NCBI GenBank assembly: GCA_964036195.1
Contig: OZ038457.1
Coordinates: 9,451,147 to 9,515,146 of the forward strand
Source of the DNA: Sphaerolaimus hirsutus
Lineage: Eukaryota; Nematoda; Chromadorea; Monhysterida; Sphaerolaimidae
DNA: 64,000 bases
Direction: 5' to 3'
Shown: one piece after another, positions 1 to 11,499 of the stretch
Numbering within the stretch: position 1 is the stretch's first letter
Layout of the letters: every line of letters starts with the position of its first letter
Notes under the pieces: model-generated
What the model was told of the DNA's origin: nothing
The model's input: only the letters and a program-made list of their open reading frames with translations
Database searches by the model: none
Made by a program: the position numbers and the translations under genes

Positions 1-428
1 AGCAGAAATTGAAGAAATTTATGTCACTGGATGTTGGTGAATGTTTTGAGAGAAAAAAAATTGGGCGATAAACTGAACATCACGAGCACGACATCCTAAA
101 TACAACAAGAAAAGACACTGAATGAAGTGCGTGCCACCTTACACGTCCACCCTTTTTACCAAAAACAGCAGTCCACAAAATGAGCGGCATAGCAGAGAGT
201 TCTGCGCTAAGTGATGCACTAGGGATGTAAACATTTTTACTCTATGCACTAGATGAATATGCGCCCTGGCGATTAGCGATGGAAAAGTTGCAACAGGTAA
301 ATGGCATGGGAAACGAATATGGTGTGCTGCAATTGTTAACCGAATGGCGCGGCTGCTGGCGCAGTGCCCCTTGGCCATCAGAAGTTGAAGGGTACCAGGA
401 CCAGGTTAAAAGCCACCAGGAAAGCATA
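1..428. other. Repeat-like intergenic DNA, no gene seen
   Basis: No convincing exon was found. Short open stretches on both strands show no family resemblance. The stretch resembles the outer part of the GGTGCC-motif element family annotated at 2863-3711 and is interrupted by the AAATACG-rich element that follows. Confidence 0.4.
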
Positions 429-429
429 G

Positions 430-858
430 GTAGTCGTTAAAGCGTATTTACATTTACTCGATAAATACGGATACTCGAGTACTGTGTAAATACGTTTACA
501 TTTCCTCCTGAAACAAATACCAGTACTCACTTACTCACGTACTTTTCGAAAGAATGCGAATACAGAGATGTATTTCAAATGGGCCTTTTTATAGGCTTTT
601 TCAAGGCATAAAGGAAAAAAAGGAGAGAAAAGCTACAAAATAGGGACAAAAACAAATTAGCATCAAAATAGGCAAAAACACATTAACTAGTGAATTTGAT
701 GGTGAAAAAGTTCAAAAATTAGTGATTTTGAGTGAAAATTGGGGCAAAATTTCTCAAAAATAATCACTTTATGTTTTCCAGAAACAAATGTACTTAACTT
801 ACCATGAGTAAATGTAAAAAATAAATACTTAAAGTTCAGTACTTTTAACACATCTGAA
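430..858. mobile_element. AAATACG-rich non-autonomous element, copy 1
   Basis: Starts near GTCGTTAAAGCG and ends near CTTTTAACAC. The arms carry repeated short motifs of the form AAATACG, TTTACTCG and GTACTT. Two similar copies are at 35950-36288 and 59205-60103, both beginning GTTGTTAAAAC. This copy lies inside a decayed copy of the GGTGCC family. No clear target-site duplication was seen. Confidence 0.5.
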
Positions 859-1724
859 GGAAAGGCACTGGCTAAGTCTTCATGGGCTGTAAAATTTGGT
901 CCACAGCATGTGCTTATTCACATGTAAAAACACAAATTTGGCCTTTTACACAAATATACACAAATGTTTTTAGTTTATTTTGGAAAAAACATGCCACCAA
1001 ATTTAATGAGATTTACCATACCATATGTGAAGAGGGAACCAAAAATGGTGTTTTATTTTGAATCATAAATATTACACTACAAGCATTGCCCCAGGGGCGC
1101 TATAAAGCTGTGTAATGCCTCGGGGCATTGTGCATGGGGGCCGGCAGTTGACACAGAGAAATACAGGATAAATTCTGTACAGCATTTGACTCCTAACATT
1201 TCATTTGCATATGTGTCTATGTGTATTGACTATTGGAGGTTCCAGAGTGTAATCAATATTTGAGCTGACATTTGTAATCATTCCAATCACTTCACTCAAC
1301 AGATTGCCACATCATTCTGATTGTTTTAAGTGCTCAACTATCAGAATCGGTAGATAATTGATGGAAATATGGAGTTCTGAATGTGCGGCCTTGAGGAAAC
1401 TTCACAAAAGTTACCTACTTCAGAACCTCCAGCAAGTATGGTGCCTTTTGGTGCTATCACCGGCAACCCACCAGTGCCTTTTGGTGCTAGCACTGGCAAC
1501 CCACTGGTGCCCTTCGGTGCAGATGCCATCTTTGGGGGAATGGCACTGGTGGTGGTGCGGTGCGGTGCCATTGTTTTGGCAGTGCCCAAGCTGCCAGGTG
1601 CCCTTTTTACGGACTGGAAGGGGCACCAGTGCAGTACGGTGCCACATTTCCCAGTGCCTTTAACATCACTAGGCGACACTCCATCACACTCAGAAATCCT
1701 TAACACGGCGACTTTTCCCATCAC
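859..1724. mobile_element. Decayed GGTGCC-motif hAT-like element
   Basis: This stretch is full of GGCACTGG, GGTGCC and GTGCCTTT motifs and ends with TTTCCCATCACTA, the terminal signature of the 2863-3711 copy. Both also share internal sequence around CAGCATGTGCTTATTCA. The left end could not be fixed, probably because of the nested element at 430-858. The open frames here on both strands are by-products of the repeats. Confidence 0.5.
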
Positions 1725-2862
1725 TAGCACACTTACGCTGCACTACTGCCCACCCGCTTTACATTTTTACTTCTGTTTATCGCAGTGCACTGCTTCATTT
1801 GCCTTTATTTTCCGCCAAACTCGGTATTACTACATATGGATGTACGTAAATACATAATTACATACTTCATTGTACACAGCACACACACACACACAGAGCA
1901 TATAGCACTCGAGCAACACCTTCGACTTTTTATGGTGGTGTCATTTGTGCAGTTGAAAGCTGAGTCTGATGTTACACAAAAAAACTTGTGTCATCAGGTG
2001 TAATAATGTTTACCTACCTTTGTCGCACTATGTTAAGTTAAAATCAAATGTAAAAAGTAAAATATCATTGAAAACACGTGTTTTTGGTAGGTTCAAACGG
2101 GGTCGACTTTACAGCATCGGGAGGGTTCGGGTTCAGGATTTTAGAACTTTCGGGTTCAGGATCAGGTTGGGGCCTCAACATCGGGATCGGCATTTCGAAT
2201 GTGGTCTCAGCATCGGGATTTTGACCAAAAAATTATGGTATTCAGAATTGTAATGTAAAGTAAAGTAAAGAGTAAAGTACTTTGCCACTTGCGGAACTGG
2301 CCCCAGCTCGCCGCAACACTCGCACATGAGTGAAAATTTTGGTTAGGAATTTGGCAAATTTTACCGAGATCGTGATAAGGTAATATTAATCAGGATTGGG
2401 ATTTGAAAATTGAAATGTGTTTATAGATCATAGTACACAGAATAGGTAAAAAGTTGAAATACGAGGGTGAACATATCCACTTCCCCAGTGTCAAGCTGGA
2501 TGTAGTAGAAAGCATATGGCAAGCTAAAGTATTTAGGACACTTGAAATTGAACCTGGAGTCGCTGTTTACCTGCCTACTTTTGAGTGTATCGCAGTGTAT
2601 TTAGCATATCACGCCATATTGAAACAGAACCGGGACAATTTGCTAGAAACTTGCTTTTATTAATATTTTAACTAGAAAAAACTGGCCAGTTTCAGTATAA
2701 AAATCCGGGGTGAGCTCATATGTCAACGACGAACAAATACATCGACCGACAGACACCATCACTTTAACGTAGGTATCATTTGGACTTTACCGAGTGAGTA
2801 CGCGACGTAGATTTCCAAAAAAAGTTAAACGGAAAAAATGACTGTTGACAGTCGGTTGCGAG
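1725..2862. other. Intergenic DNA with short repeat remnants
   Basis: No gene recognised. Around 2085-2215 lies a worn fragment of the GGGATC-motif family, with GGTTCAAACGGGG followed by CATCGGGA-type repeats. A short AAAGTAAAG run and TTGCGGAACTGGCCCCAG near 2281-2310 resemble the tip of the hairpin family annotated at 39411-39640. Confidence 0.4.
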
Positions 2863-3711
2863 TAGTGATGGAAAGGCATCGGGGCACCGATGTCCATTTT
2901 TCAGCCGGTGCCAATGGTGCTAGCACCAGGGCTAAAGTAAAAGGCACCGGGGAAGGCACGCATAGTCGTAATAGGGTGTAAAATTTCGTCTACAGCATGT
3001 GCTTATTCATATTTATAAGATAAATATTCTAGATTCAACTGTTGTTAGTCATTTTTAGAAAAAAAACATCTCGTCAAATTTACTTTGAAATGTGCCATAC
3101 CTTTCTGAAGAGGGAATACATGATTGTGTTGTCTTCAATCAATTATAGGTATTACGTTTGTTTTGCCATTTTGTTCATAATTTGTTGTCTGTATATGACA
3201 AAATATAGTAGAGTAAAGAGATATGGCTCCGTATCTCTTTTTACCATTATCATTATCATAGTAACATTTCCTGTACAATATCCACCCCAGACAGTAGACA
3301 ATAGTGACTACCGGTATGTGTATTGGAGCAGATTAAATATATGAGATATCATTTTCAATTATTCTAATTGCTTCATAAAGTGATCCCCCACATCATTCTG
3401 ATCATTTTGAATGCTCAAACATCAAAATCGATAGAGAATTCATAGAAAAATGCACTTCCGATGGTGCGGCCTCTAAGAAAATACCCGATAAATCCTTAGG
3501 AACTTCCAGCCCGGTGCGGTGACTTTCGGTGTGAGCACCGGCAACCGGCCGTTGCCCGAGGGTGCCGGTGCTATTGTTTTCGGAATGGCACCGGTGCCGG
3601 TGCGGTGCCATTCTTTGGCCGGTGCCCAAGGTACCAGGCGCCCTTTCTGAGGAATGGCACCGGTGCCGGTGCGGTGCGGTGCCATTTTTCCCGGTGCCTT
3701 TTCCATCACTA
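2863..3711. mobile_element. hAT-like non-autonomous element, GGTGCC subterminal arrays
   Basis: The termini are TAGTGATGGAAAGGC and, inverted, CCTTTTCCATCACTA. They are flanked by GTTGCGAG on the left and ATTGCGAG on the right, an 8-bp target duplication with one mismatch. Both ends carry GCACCGGTGCC-type repeats. Length is about 849 bp and no transposase frame is present. Eight-bp duplications with short inverted tips are typical of the hAT superfamily; assignment beyond that is inference. Confidence 0.8.
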
Positions 3712-3719
3712 ATTGCGAG

Positions 3720-4248
3720 CAGTTTTTTCAATATGCGACTGTTTGTCGACAAAGGGAGAGCAGAAAAACGTCGGTGTTGTGTTGTTGTGTTACAAAGTTT
3801 TTATGACATGCGAGTCAAATGTGCTTTCTTAAACGTTTTTCTGCAAGTCAAATGTGCATTCCAGGTGTATTGCGTAAATTCGAATCGGTCACACACGCGG
3901 ACTAGGTACTAAGTTATTCGGATAGGCTTCAAAATCTTTTTATAAATTTGTTACATGATACTGGGAAGTTTATTACTTCAGTGCTTTCCACCAATGTGAT
4001 GGAATGCGGTGCACCGCAAACTGTCTATCTTCATAATTATTTATGTATGTGTCACGCTAGGAAGCATTTCAATTCCATGCCGTGTGACATGCCGCTGAAT
4101 GTTCAGCATGCATTGATCATTAGATGGTTGCAATTTTGACATTAGCCGTCACCGAGAACTTGGGCTTGAAATTATTGTACAAGATGCTAGCTTCGACGAT
4201 GAAATGAGTTAAGAAAAGCTTTCCTTTGGGCAGCAATATACATTGTAT
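3720..4248. other. Unassigned intergenic DNA
   Basis: Single-copy-looking AT-rich sequence. No coding exon, RNA gene or element boundary was recognised. Confidence 0.3.
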
Positions 4249-4249
4249 T

Positions 4250-4342
4250 TACCGTACATCCTAGAATTGACCCCCCACCCCCTCAAAATATTACTGGTGA
4301 AAAAATAACCGCCGGGGGGTATTTTGTAGAACTACGGTATTA
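4250..4342. mobile_element. Short CCGTA-tipped TA-flanked element
   Basis: A compact palindromic unit. TACCGTACATCCTAG and a C-run on the left mirror a G-run and GTAGAACTACGGTA on the right. It belongs with the CCGTATT family at 4659-5117. Confidence 0.45.
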
Positions 4343-4658
4343 GAAAACATCGTAATCCCTGATAAAATACAATCAACAGCCAAACTGCCAATCAAAACCA
4401 CACTGAATCGGACAGGGTAGAATTTCAGACATTTTTTCAGAATGATGAAAAATGGACTGTTGAAAAAACGTGCCGTGCTAATTACATTCAACGGCCGGTG
4501 GTCCGTTACATTTGCATTCGGCATGGAAAGACGCAAAAAAGCCCACGCCAGCTTACCATCATCCAAACTGCATTAGGTAAGCATTGGAGGTAATACGGTA
4601 AATACATTATGTCTGTGAATATATCGTCACCGTTTTACTGGAGCAAATACGGTGTGTA

Positions 4659-5117
4659 CCGTATTTCCTCGAAATACCCCCCCCCCCTTGAAATACCCCC
4701 CCCCCCCCTCGTTTGACCCCCCCCCCCTCTCGAGACCACTATGAAACAATCACCCCCCCCCCCTCGAAATACCCCCCCCCCAAATTGAGTGTAAAGGGAA
4801 CGTACATGACAATAACTGTAGTTTGTGTTCAGTGTACTGCAGAACACACGTTAAAACAATGTCGGTGTCACGTTAGAACAGTGTACATACCATCTACATA
4901 CTAATATTAGTCTACAGAACCTTATAAATGGCGGTTTTTGTTGCATTTTTCGACGTCTGCGTACGTTTCAGACGACAATTTCGTACTTGGTTTTCAAAAT
5001 TTTTCTTGTGAAACAATAACCCCCCCCCCTCGAAATACCCCCCCCCTCGTTTAACCCCCCCCTCTCGGGACCACTATGAAACAATCACCCCCCGGGGGGT
5101 ATTTCGAGGAAATACGG
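4659..5117. mobile_element. TA-flanked CCGTATTTCCTCGAAATACC element
   Basis: The left tip CCGTATTTCCTCGAAATACC and its inverse at the right end are each flanked by TA. Long C runs alternate with CTCGAAATAC and CTCGTTTGAC units. TA flanks suggest Tc1/mariner-type mobilisation, but no transposase is present. Related copies are at 17669-17997, 31243-31545, 51569-51735, 57989-58422 and 63791 to the window end. Confidence 0.7.
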
Positions 5118-5221
5118 TATGTAAATTTTGTCCCAGAAAAGAAATGCACACATTCGCAGGTGCAATTTGATCCCAAATCAAAGTAGAAAACGATTTTCAT
5201 CAACGGCGCATGTGTTACGCT

Positions 5222-5526
5222 TAGTGATGTGAAAAGCGCCAGAACTTTGGCGCCAAGCACCAAAAGCGCCATGGCGCTTCTCCGACCCCCAGCGCCAAGC
5301 GCCAATGGCGCCAGAGCAAAATGGCGCCAAGCGCCAGCACCAGGCATTTTGTTCATGCGGCCTATCAAAATTAGCTCCAGGCGCCAAAAGCGCCACGGCA
5401 CTTTTAATGGACATAGCGCCATGGCACTTTTAATGGACATAGCGCCATGGCACTTTTAATGGACATAGCGCCAAGCGCCATGGCGCTAGCGCTAGGCGCC
5501 AGCGGCACGACGCTTTTACATCACTA
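5222..5526. mobile_element. hAT-like MITE with GCGCCA arrays
   Basis: A 305-bp element with termini TAGTGATGTGAAAAGCGCC and GCTTTTACATCACTA, flanked by perfect 8-bp duplications GTTACGCT. Almost the whole body is repeats of GCGCCAAGCGCCA and its complement GGCGC. It is the smallest intact member of the GCGCCA family; a large relative with the same tips is at 16812-18399. Confidence 0.9.
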
Positions 5527-5534
5527 GTTACGCT

Positions 5535-5856
5535 ACAGGTAAAATGTATATTGTGAATACTACTGTTGATGAATATATACGATTTTACAAACACACAAGA
5601 CATGACAACGATAGTGACAAATCACCTAAGCAAACAAAATTAGGTGATTTTGTCGCGACAAAATGGGGATATCCCATGTTGACAAAGGGCCAAGCAATTA
5701 CAGTCGGCGACCAATGACGCCGCCCGCAGTTAAACAAATCACTGTTTTACAAATATTTCATTGCGGATTCCCACACATCAACCGACAACATCCCACGCAG
5801 TTTTTTTTAAAAGTCCTCCTCAACCAAAAGTTAAATAAATAATTATCCCGCCAAAA
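5535..5856. promoter_or_regulatory. Upstream region of the ShKT gene
   Basis: About 320 bp with no exon lie between a MITE and the ShKT start codon. A short palindromic run TCACCTAAGCAAACAAAATTAG then GTGATTTTG sits at 5624-5650. A promoter presumably lies here, but no TATA box or initiator could be assigned with confidence. Confidence 0.3.
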
Positions 5857-7014
5857 ATGAAGCTTAAAACCATAAACACCTTGCTGCTGCTTTTGGTTGC
5901 GTGCAGCTCAAACGCAACCCGCTTTGACGCGGCAAACAAGATAACCGGCGGCTTTTCGAATGCAAACAAGATAACCAGCGGCTCTTCGAATGCAAACAGT
6001 GTCAACTACGACCGATTTCGCTGGACCAGGATGGTACAGGCATGCATCGTTGGTAAGTCAACGTTAACTCAAACGTATTCATTTACGTTTAGAGTTCACG
6101 AAACAGTGCATATCTACATTCTGCAGACCACAACTTGAGCAGTATCCAGGGCTACATGCCAGTGGAGGAGTGCAAGCAGCGCTGCCTGTGGAATGAGAAC
6201 TGTTGCAGCATCGAGTGGCACGAACGAGTCGGCCGCTGCACGCTTGGCTATGTTCGTTGTCCCTTTTCTCTTCGTGGCAATATTTTTACTGTCTTTATGA
6301 GCGTTAAAACTATAGGAAAAAGTTGTGGTGGCGTTTTGGGGGAGGGGTCCACCAGACTTCATACCGTAAATCGTCGAATAAGTCCCCGGGGAGTTATTTT
6401 GTCGTCAGAATTTTACAAAGAATGCGTAATCAATTTACTGTGTAGATTGGGTTAAATTAACTTCAATCGTAAGTTGGAATAGTAATTTCATAAGTGAAGA
6501 CATACTCAGCGCTTAGCACATAGGTAATCGGAATTTTTCTTCCCAATTCGGAAAATTGAAAAAATTTTCCCACCAAAACACACACTTTTGAGAGATGGGG
6601 GGGGGGGGCGGAGAAAAGCACCTTCGATTGAAATTAACGATCGAGTTCCGGGCTCTCAATTTGCAACTCGGAAACTAAACGTTAATTTAATGAACATTTA
6701 ATTCCGACAATGAAAACCTCAACAAACGGCACGGCGTCAAATCGAACACGCAGGCAAAACGATCCACCTGCAAAGGCGCGTGGTGCTACCGCGCGCCGTG
6801 CTATCAGTTCCCCCAGCACGAGTGGTACATGGAGCTGTTGGACAGGTGCCAAATCACGCCTACCACCACGCAAGCAACGGCTGCTAGAACGAGATATTAC
6901 TGCGTGGATGCGCATCAAGAGTGCAGCCGATTCGCTATCAGAGGCCACTGCTACGAGCCGGTTTCTAGCCAGTGGATGCGGGACTATTGTAGGAAAAGTT
7001 GCAGGGCTTGTTGA
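5857..7014 (+). CDS. Secreted cysteine-rich protein with C-terminal ShKT domain
   Basis: Three exons (5857-6052, 6127-6251, 6754-7014) join in frame to 193 codons. Residues 1-20 form a hydrophobic signal peptide. A short tandem repeat around ANKITGG follows. The exon 2 segment has the cysteine spacing of a PAN/apple-like module (ECKQRC, then NCC, then RCTLGY); this call is tentative. The last 37 residues (157-193) are a canonical ShKT domain with six cysteines, ending CRKSCRAC directly before the stop. ShKT modules are common in nematode secreted enzymes and surface proteins as well as in cnidarian channel blockers, so no toxic function is implied. The exon 2 donor (TAT before GTTCGT) is weak and is the least certain joint. 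A transposon begins 18 nt after the stop and must supply the 3' UTR. Confidence 0.75.
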
Positions 7015-7032
7015 GTACCGTCGAGGGTTGGC

Positions 7033-8047
7033 TAGGGATGGCACAGAACTGTTTTTTTTTAACGACCCTGTTTGTTTAACAACGTTTTTTTATAAATCAA
7101 ACGTTTTTTTTAAAGCTCCCAGGTATGGTTATGGGTTTACACATACAGGTATATCAGTACTCTGTGATGTTAAATATAGCCATAGAATAGCTGTGGAGCC
7201 ATGGGATAGCATTATAAGTGGTAATTTCTGTCAAAAATACCCATTTTTGTCGACTTGTTATGCATATCACCTTTTGTGGAATGTTTGTGACTTCAGTCAA
7301 GTTTTGCATGGAATAGTGCTTAAATAAAATTATAAGAAAAGGCTAATACATTGACGATGATTTTTCACAATGTAGAAGTATGTGGGAGCACATTAGCTGG
7401 ATCGACTGAGGCTCTCTGTGCATGTTTACCCGCTGTGCATGTAGACCCTAATTTTCACACAAAATCGCTCATTTTCATACCATTTTATACATTTTCACCT
7501 TCAACATCACTAGTTCATGTGTTTTATTGTCTATTTTAAGCTATTTCTTGTAGTATATGTGCTTATATACCCATTTTTAGTAATTTTTCACCTACTTTTA
7601 GCGATTTTTCTACCTTTTTTTCTCATTATGAAAAAGCCTATACAATGAACCCCCACGAACCCCCAAACCCACAAAAAATTTTTCTAGCTATCTATCCCTC
7701 CAGAGGAGCGATTAGCCATCTATCCAACCCCCTGGAGGGTCAAAGTCTTGCATACTCCTGACATGCACAGCGGGTAAACATGCACAGAGGCACAGGCCCG
7801 CTGGATCTTATATACTACACTAACATATCACGGCTTATTATTACAGAATAGCATGAACAAATGAAAGCTCACACACTAAAAATGCCTTAAAACCAATGAA
7901 AACAACCACCACTGGTTATGTGTCTGTTAAATTGCGCGCTCGCGCGCAAAAAATGCAAAATACCTAGTGCTTAGTACAAAAAATTTTGGCTGACCGTTTC
8001 AATGCCTGTTTAAAAAAAACGGTTTAAAAAAACACGCGCCATCCCTA
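7033..8047. mobile_element. hAT-like element of the AAAAACG family, directly 3' of the ShKT gene
   Basis: Tips are TAGGGATGGC and the inverse GCCATCCCTA. The interior matches the 20735-21434 and 37901-38603 copies, including the block around GCTCCCAGGTATG and the palindrome GCGCGCTCGCGCGC near 7934. It is interrupted by the nested element at 7404-7797. The target duplication is unclear. An AATAAA lies inside at about 7324. Confidence 0.65.
7404..7797. mobile_element. Nested element with GTTTACCCGCTGTGCATG tips
   Basis: The left arm CTGTGCATGTTTACCCGCTG is mirrored by CAGCGGGTAAACATGCACAG on the right. The interior has CTATCTATCC units and CTCCAGAGGAGCGATT, shared with the CAGGGGTC family at 60864-61342. 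A second copy is in NDUFA7 intron 3 (12482-12868). Confidence 0.65.
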
Positions 8048-8275
8048 CGCGGTTAGCAAGTGATTTTTCTGTGATCACCAGGAAAGATGGTGGGGGATTC
8101 AATGGTTGGTAGAAGCTTTTTATAATTTCGAAAAAAGGGATCGTGAATTGGTACCTATATATAATTCACCAGGCGCTAGTTTCAAAATTTCGAAAATAGA
8201 CATCGCGAATTTATGTTATTTACCATAAATACTGTGCTGTTCACTACTAGTTTCAAAATTGACAATACCGTAGCG

Positions 8276-8710
8276 CAAGGACGTAGCCAGGGGGGGCGGG
8301 GGGGGGGCGGTCGCCCCCCCCCTTCCCGGGTCGGGCCAAAAAATGTGCCAGAAATGGCACTTCCAGAAGACAATTTTGTCACAGTTTGAAAAATTTGTGC
8401 GCATTTTACCGTCACACAACATATATTTTCAGTTGACCAGTATCCACGGCCTCAAAGCCAATAAAAAACTTTGATTCCTGTCCGCCTCGCTGTATATGCC
8501 TGTAAGATACAGACATATACAGCTGTTTCGCGCCAATGCCAACGCCATTGGCGCCATGGCGTCACGCCTACGAATGCCGCCAGCGCCATGGCGCCATTTC
8601 CTTACTGCAGGGGCAAAATTTTAGGGGGGGGGGGCACCGCCCCCCCCCCCGTTCGCCGGGCTCCGTATACAATTCGCCCCCCCCACTCAAAAATCCTGGC
8701 TACGTCCCTG
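8276..8710. mobile_element. hAT-like element, CAAGGACGTAGCC tips
   Basis: CAAGGACGTAGCCAGG and inverted CCTGGCTACGTCCCTG are flanked by perfect 8-bp duplications CCGTAGCG. Long G and C runs lie just inside the tips, and GCGCCATGGCGCC motifs lie in the right half. Same family as 27006-27363. Confidence 0.88.
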
Positions 8711-8969
8711 CCGTAGCGATAAAACGAACAAATTCATATTTAGCTGAAATACCCGTATCATCCGAACATGCTTTCCATAGCATTCCCCATCCCTCAAACT
8801 ATATTTTTCTGGAATCGGTTGGTAACTACCCAGCCAAAGTAAACAAATACCGTCAATTAGGCACTCACTTTTCATTGGATTCGCTCATAAATACCAGTGT
8901 TATAAAAATGAGACCATTGAATTAGAAATTCACGATGTAAATACAGTGCGATATGCATGTCGACGAAAC

Positions 8970-10513
8970 TCATAACTGACCGCATTGTGATATGAGAATC
9001 GGAATTTTCGGCTTATTATTGGCAGCAGTAGGGCAGTTTTCGATTTTTCTGACAGTCAACATACCATCGAGGACTCTGCCTGTAAAATTCGTCAAAATTA
9101 CTTCGAGATGAACGAAAATAATGGTCAACTACAACAGCCTTACCGAACACAACGTGTTTATCATCTAGGAAATCGCACTTCGCACAGGTGATGAAAAACT
9201 GACAGCCATTTGTGTCCGCACCAGCGTTGGCCATGGACAATAAGCCAGGCTGCAAAGAGCAAAACTTTAGTGTACGGTGAGATCAAATTAGCCGACACTT
9301 TTTTTTGGAGTGCCACTTCTATACAATACTAAGCTGAACAGGACAAAGCTGATGAGCGAATTAAAATCTCGCTCTTGGGTGTTTAATTGATATCTCAATG
9401 CAGACTTACCACATCATGCTTCAGCTCAAAATTTTCGTCAGGAAATTTGGCCCCATATATACTCATCATACCAGTGCCATCGCCCTGTGACGAAAATTAG
9501 GATAAGGTCACTTTTTATGTGCATTCACTGAAAACAAACGTTAACGAAGTCTCCGCCTTGAATCATGAAATCTTTGATGACGCGATGGAACTGGCAATTT
9601 TTGTAACCGATCGGCACACTGTCTTTTCTGTGTGAATATGGAGAAATAAATAGTTATATCGTAACCGAAGCTGATTTATGCTATATACTTGTTTTCACAG
9701 CCGTGCTAAATATCCCATAGGACCTGAGATGGACATGATGAATGGAAGACCTTTCAAAGTTGACTTGTGCACTTTCGACGTGGAATTCGTGATTTTTTTG
9801 AAAACCGGTAGCGGTTCTATGACAATGGCACCGGCGAACCGCTTCTTATGGAAGGAAAATCTTTAAGACAAGATTCTATGACCAGGTAAATACAAACTGA
9901 ACGGACACTAAGACAAAACAACAATTGTTAACTACACACCTGAATTCACCGGTAGCAAACTGACGAAAATTCTCGGCAGTTTTTGGCGTAACGTCATTGA
10001 AAAGTTCCATCACGATTGTGCCTGAAAAATGAGGCATCTTAGATTCAGTTACGAAATGCTAGTGTCAGTGCGGGAATAGAGTGCCGCAGCCACTGAATTG
10101 AGTGTGCCCGCTAGAGACGCATGCGTCCATGCAACGCGTGACAGGGTCACGTACACCGCAAAAAAATATCTCAGACGAATCGTTTATCAAGCAATTGATC
10201 CTATTTCTATGCGAATGTATATTGTATGAAAATGTAACTCGATGGAAAAAAAATAAAAACTGTTCATTATGTTCATCACCCATACATTCAATTTACTCAA
10301 TTATCCCAGAAAATGAGTATACTCACCCAATGACACAGACAAAACGAAACCTTCACCTATTGGCACGGTGCCAACGCACAATTCAGTTAGATCTAACGAA
10401 AGCAATAACGAACCAATGCCAGCGCCGCCCGCACTGACGTCGAAAAATACAACTGGGTTGTCCGGGTGTCGCAGCTGCTCCTCATATTTGCTGAATGGAC
10501 CATACTGCGCCAT
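8970..10513 (-). CDS. PPIH: Peptidyl-prolyl cis-trans isomerase H (cyclophilin H)
   Basis: Six exons on the minus strand (10513-10414, 10021-9940, 9627-9540, 9484-9410, 9249-9144, 9079-8970) give 186 residues in frame; human PPIH is 177. The cyclophilin fold runs from [12 protein letters not shown] to the C-terminal ISQCGQL. The catalytic strand [15 protein letters not shown] is at 74-88 with the active-site Arg at 76. [17 protein letters not shown] follows. Position 142 (KCDFLDD) is Phe where most cyclophilins, including human PPIH, have the Trp that binds cyclosporin. PPIH belongs to the U4/U6 snRNP with PRPF3/PRPF4 and aids tri-snRNP assembly in the nucleus; that role is family knowledge. 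The chosen start ([13 protein letters not shown]) is the in-frame ATG nearest the domain; a further ATG lies 7 codons upstream. The gene is divergent from NDUFA7. Confidence 0.93.
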
Positions 10514-11499
10514 CACGCGAACCTTTGAACCCAATTTCTATTTGATCGTTGAATTTCGAAATTCTGGAAAGTGACCTTCGTACGAAAAAATAATGACGCT
10601 TTCAGAACCGTTTATGAGTGTAAGGTGGGTTGGCTTCTGATTCTAATTGACAAAAAGCAATTCTGAAGCTCTACTATACAGGAAGATTTTTGCTAATGAA
10701 ATCACTCCATGGTTGGCGCAGTATGACGACTTTGGACCAGTAAATACGAAGGATGTTCATATCCCTTATATAAACTTGGCCGCCGCCCAAAAATGCCAAA
10801 CATTTCGAAATCACTATAGATATAAAAGGTAGACTTAAAATAGCTAAAAAGGGATATAACTTGATATAAACGAAACTAGCGAAGTCAAACAAAACAAAAC
10901 AAAGTCAATTTTAACGATGTAGGGCACTTTGAGCGCTTTCTCGTTCGTATAATACGCAATCGGTAACTTGGACGGGGCCAAGTTTTTATACGCGATCCCC
11001 CGATTCGGATCGGGTCACGTATGATGACTTGGCCCTCATCCCAGTTACAACTTGCGTATTATACGAATGAGCGTAACAGCGCAAAGTTATCTCAAAATCG
11101 CTAAAATGCGCTCTACTTTGCCAATTTTTACCTTCATAATCGCTATTTCCGTTTATATACATGTTTACATAGGTAGTGTTAGCCTATTGTATTCATATTT
11201 ATAGCGGATTTCGAAAATTTGGCAAGTCATCATACGGGGACTTTTCCTTTGTACAAGCATTCGTTCAATAAGAGTACATAAGTTTTCGCTGCACATTCAC
11301 ATCGGTTTTGATCATCCTGAAAACACGCAATGTGCGAATTTTCCGCCGTTTGTCATGTCCAAAACGTCATCATCCCTGTCAGCTATATTTTCTCACAGTG
11401 TCGGCGTATTTGAAGAATCTATTCAATGACGATTTAACGACAACCGTAACCCTTTGTTTCGTGGAACCCCAAAAAGAAAAAGGTTGCAAATCGGCCAAG
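10514..11499. promoter_or_regulatory. Divergent promoter region of PPIH and NDUFA7 with an imperfect hairpin
   Basis: Roughly 1 kb separates two divergent housekeeping genes. At 10940-11080, CGTTCGTATAATACGCAA and TTGCGTATTATACGAATG are inverted about 100 bp apart, with GGCCAAG and CTTGGCC also paired inside. This is either a small foldback element or a symmetrical regulatory structure. No other gene was seen. Confidence 0.4.

Noticed and set aside
1420-1857. Open frames with repeated PFGA or KGTGG motifs
   Set aside because: They are translations of GGTGCC transposon repeats, present on both strands without splice or start context.
5229-5459. Repetitive open frames in GCGCCA arrays
   Set aside because: They arise from a short-period repeat within a MITE with a clear 8-bp duplication; the same happens at 16750-17150.
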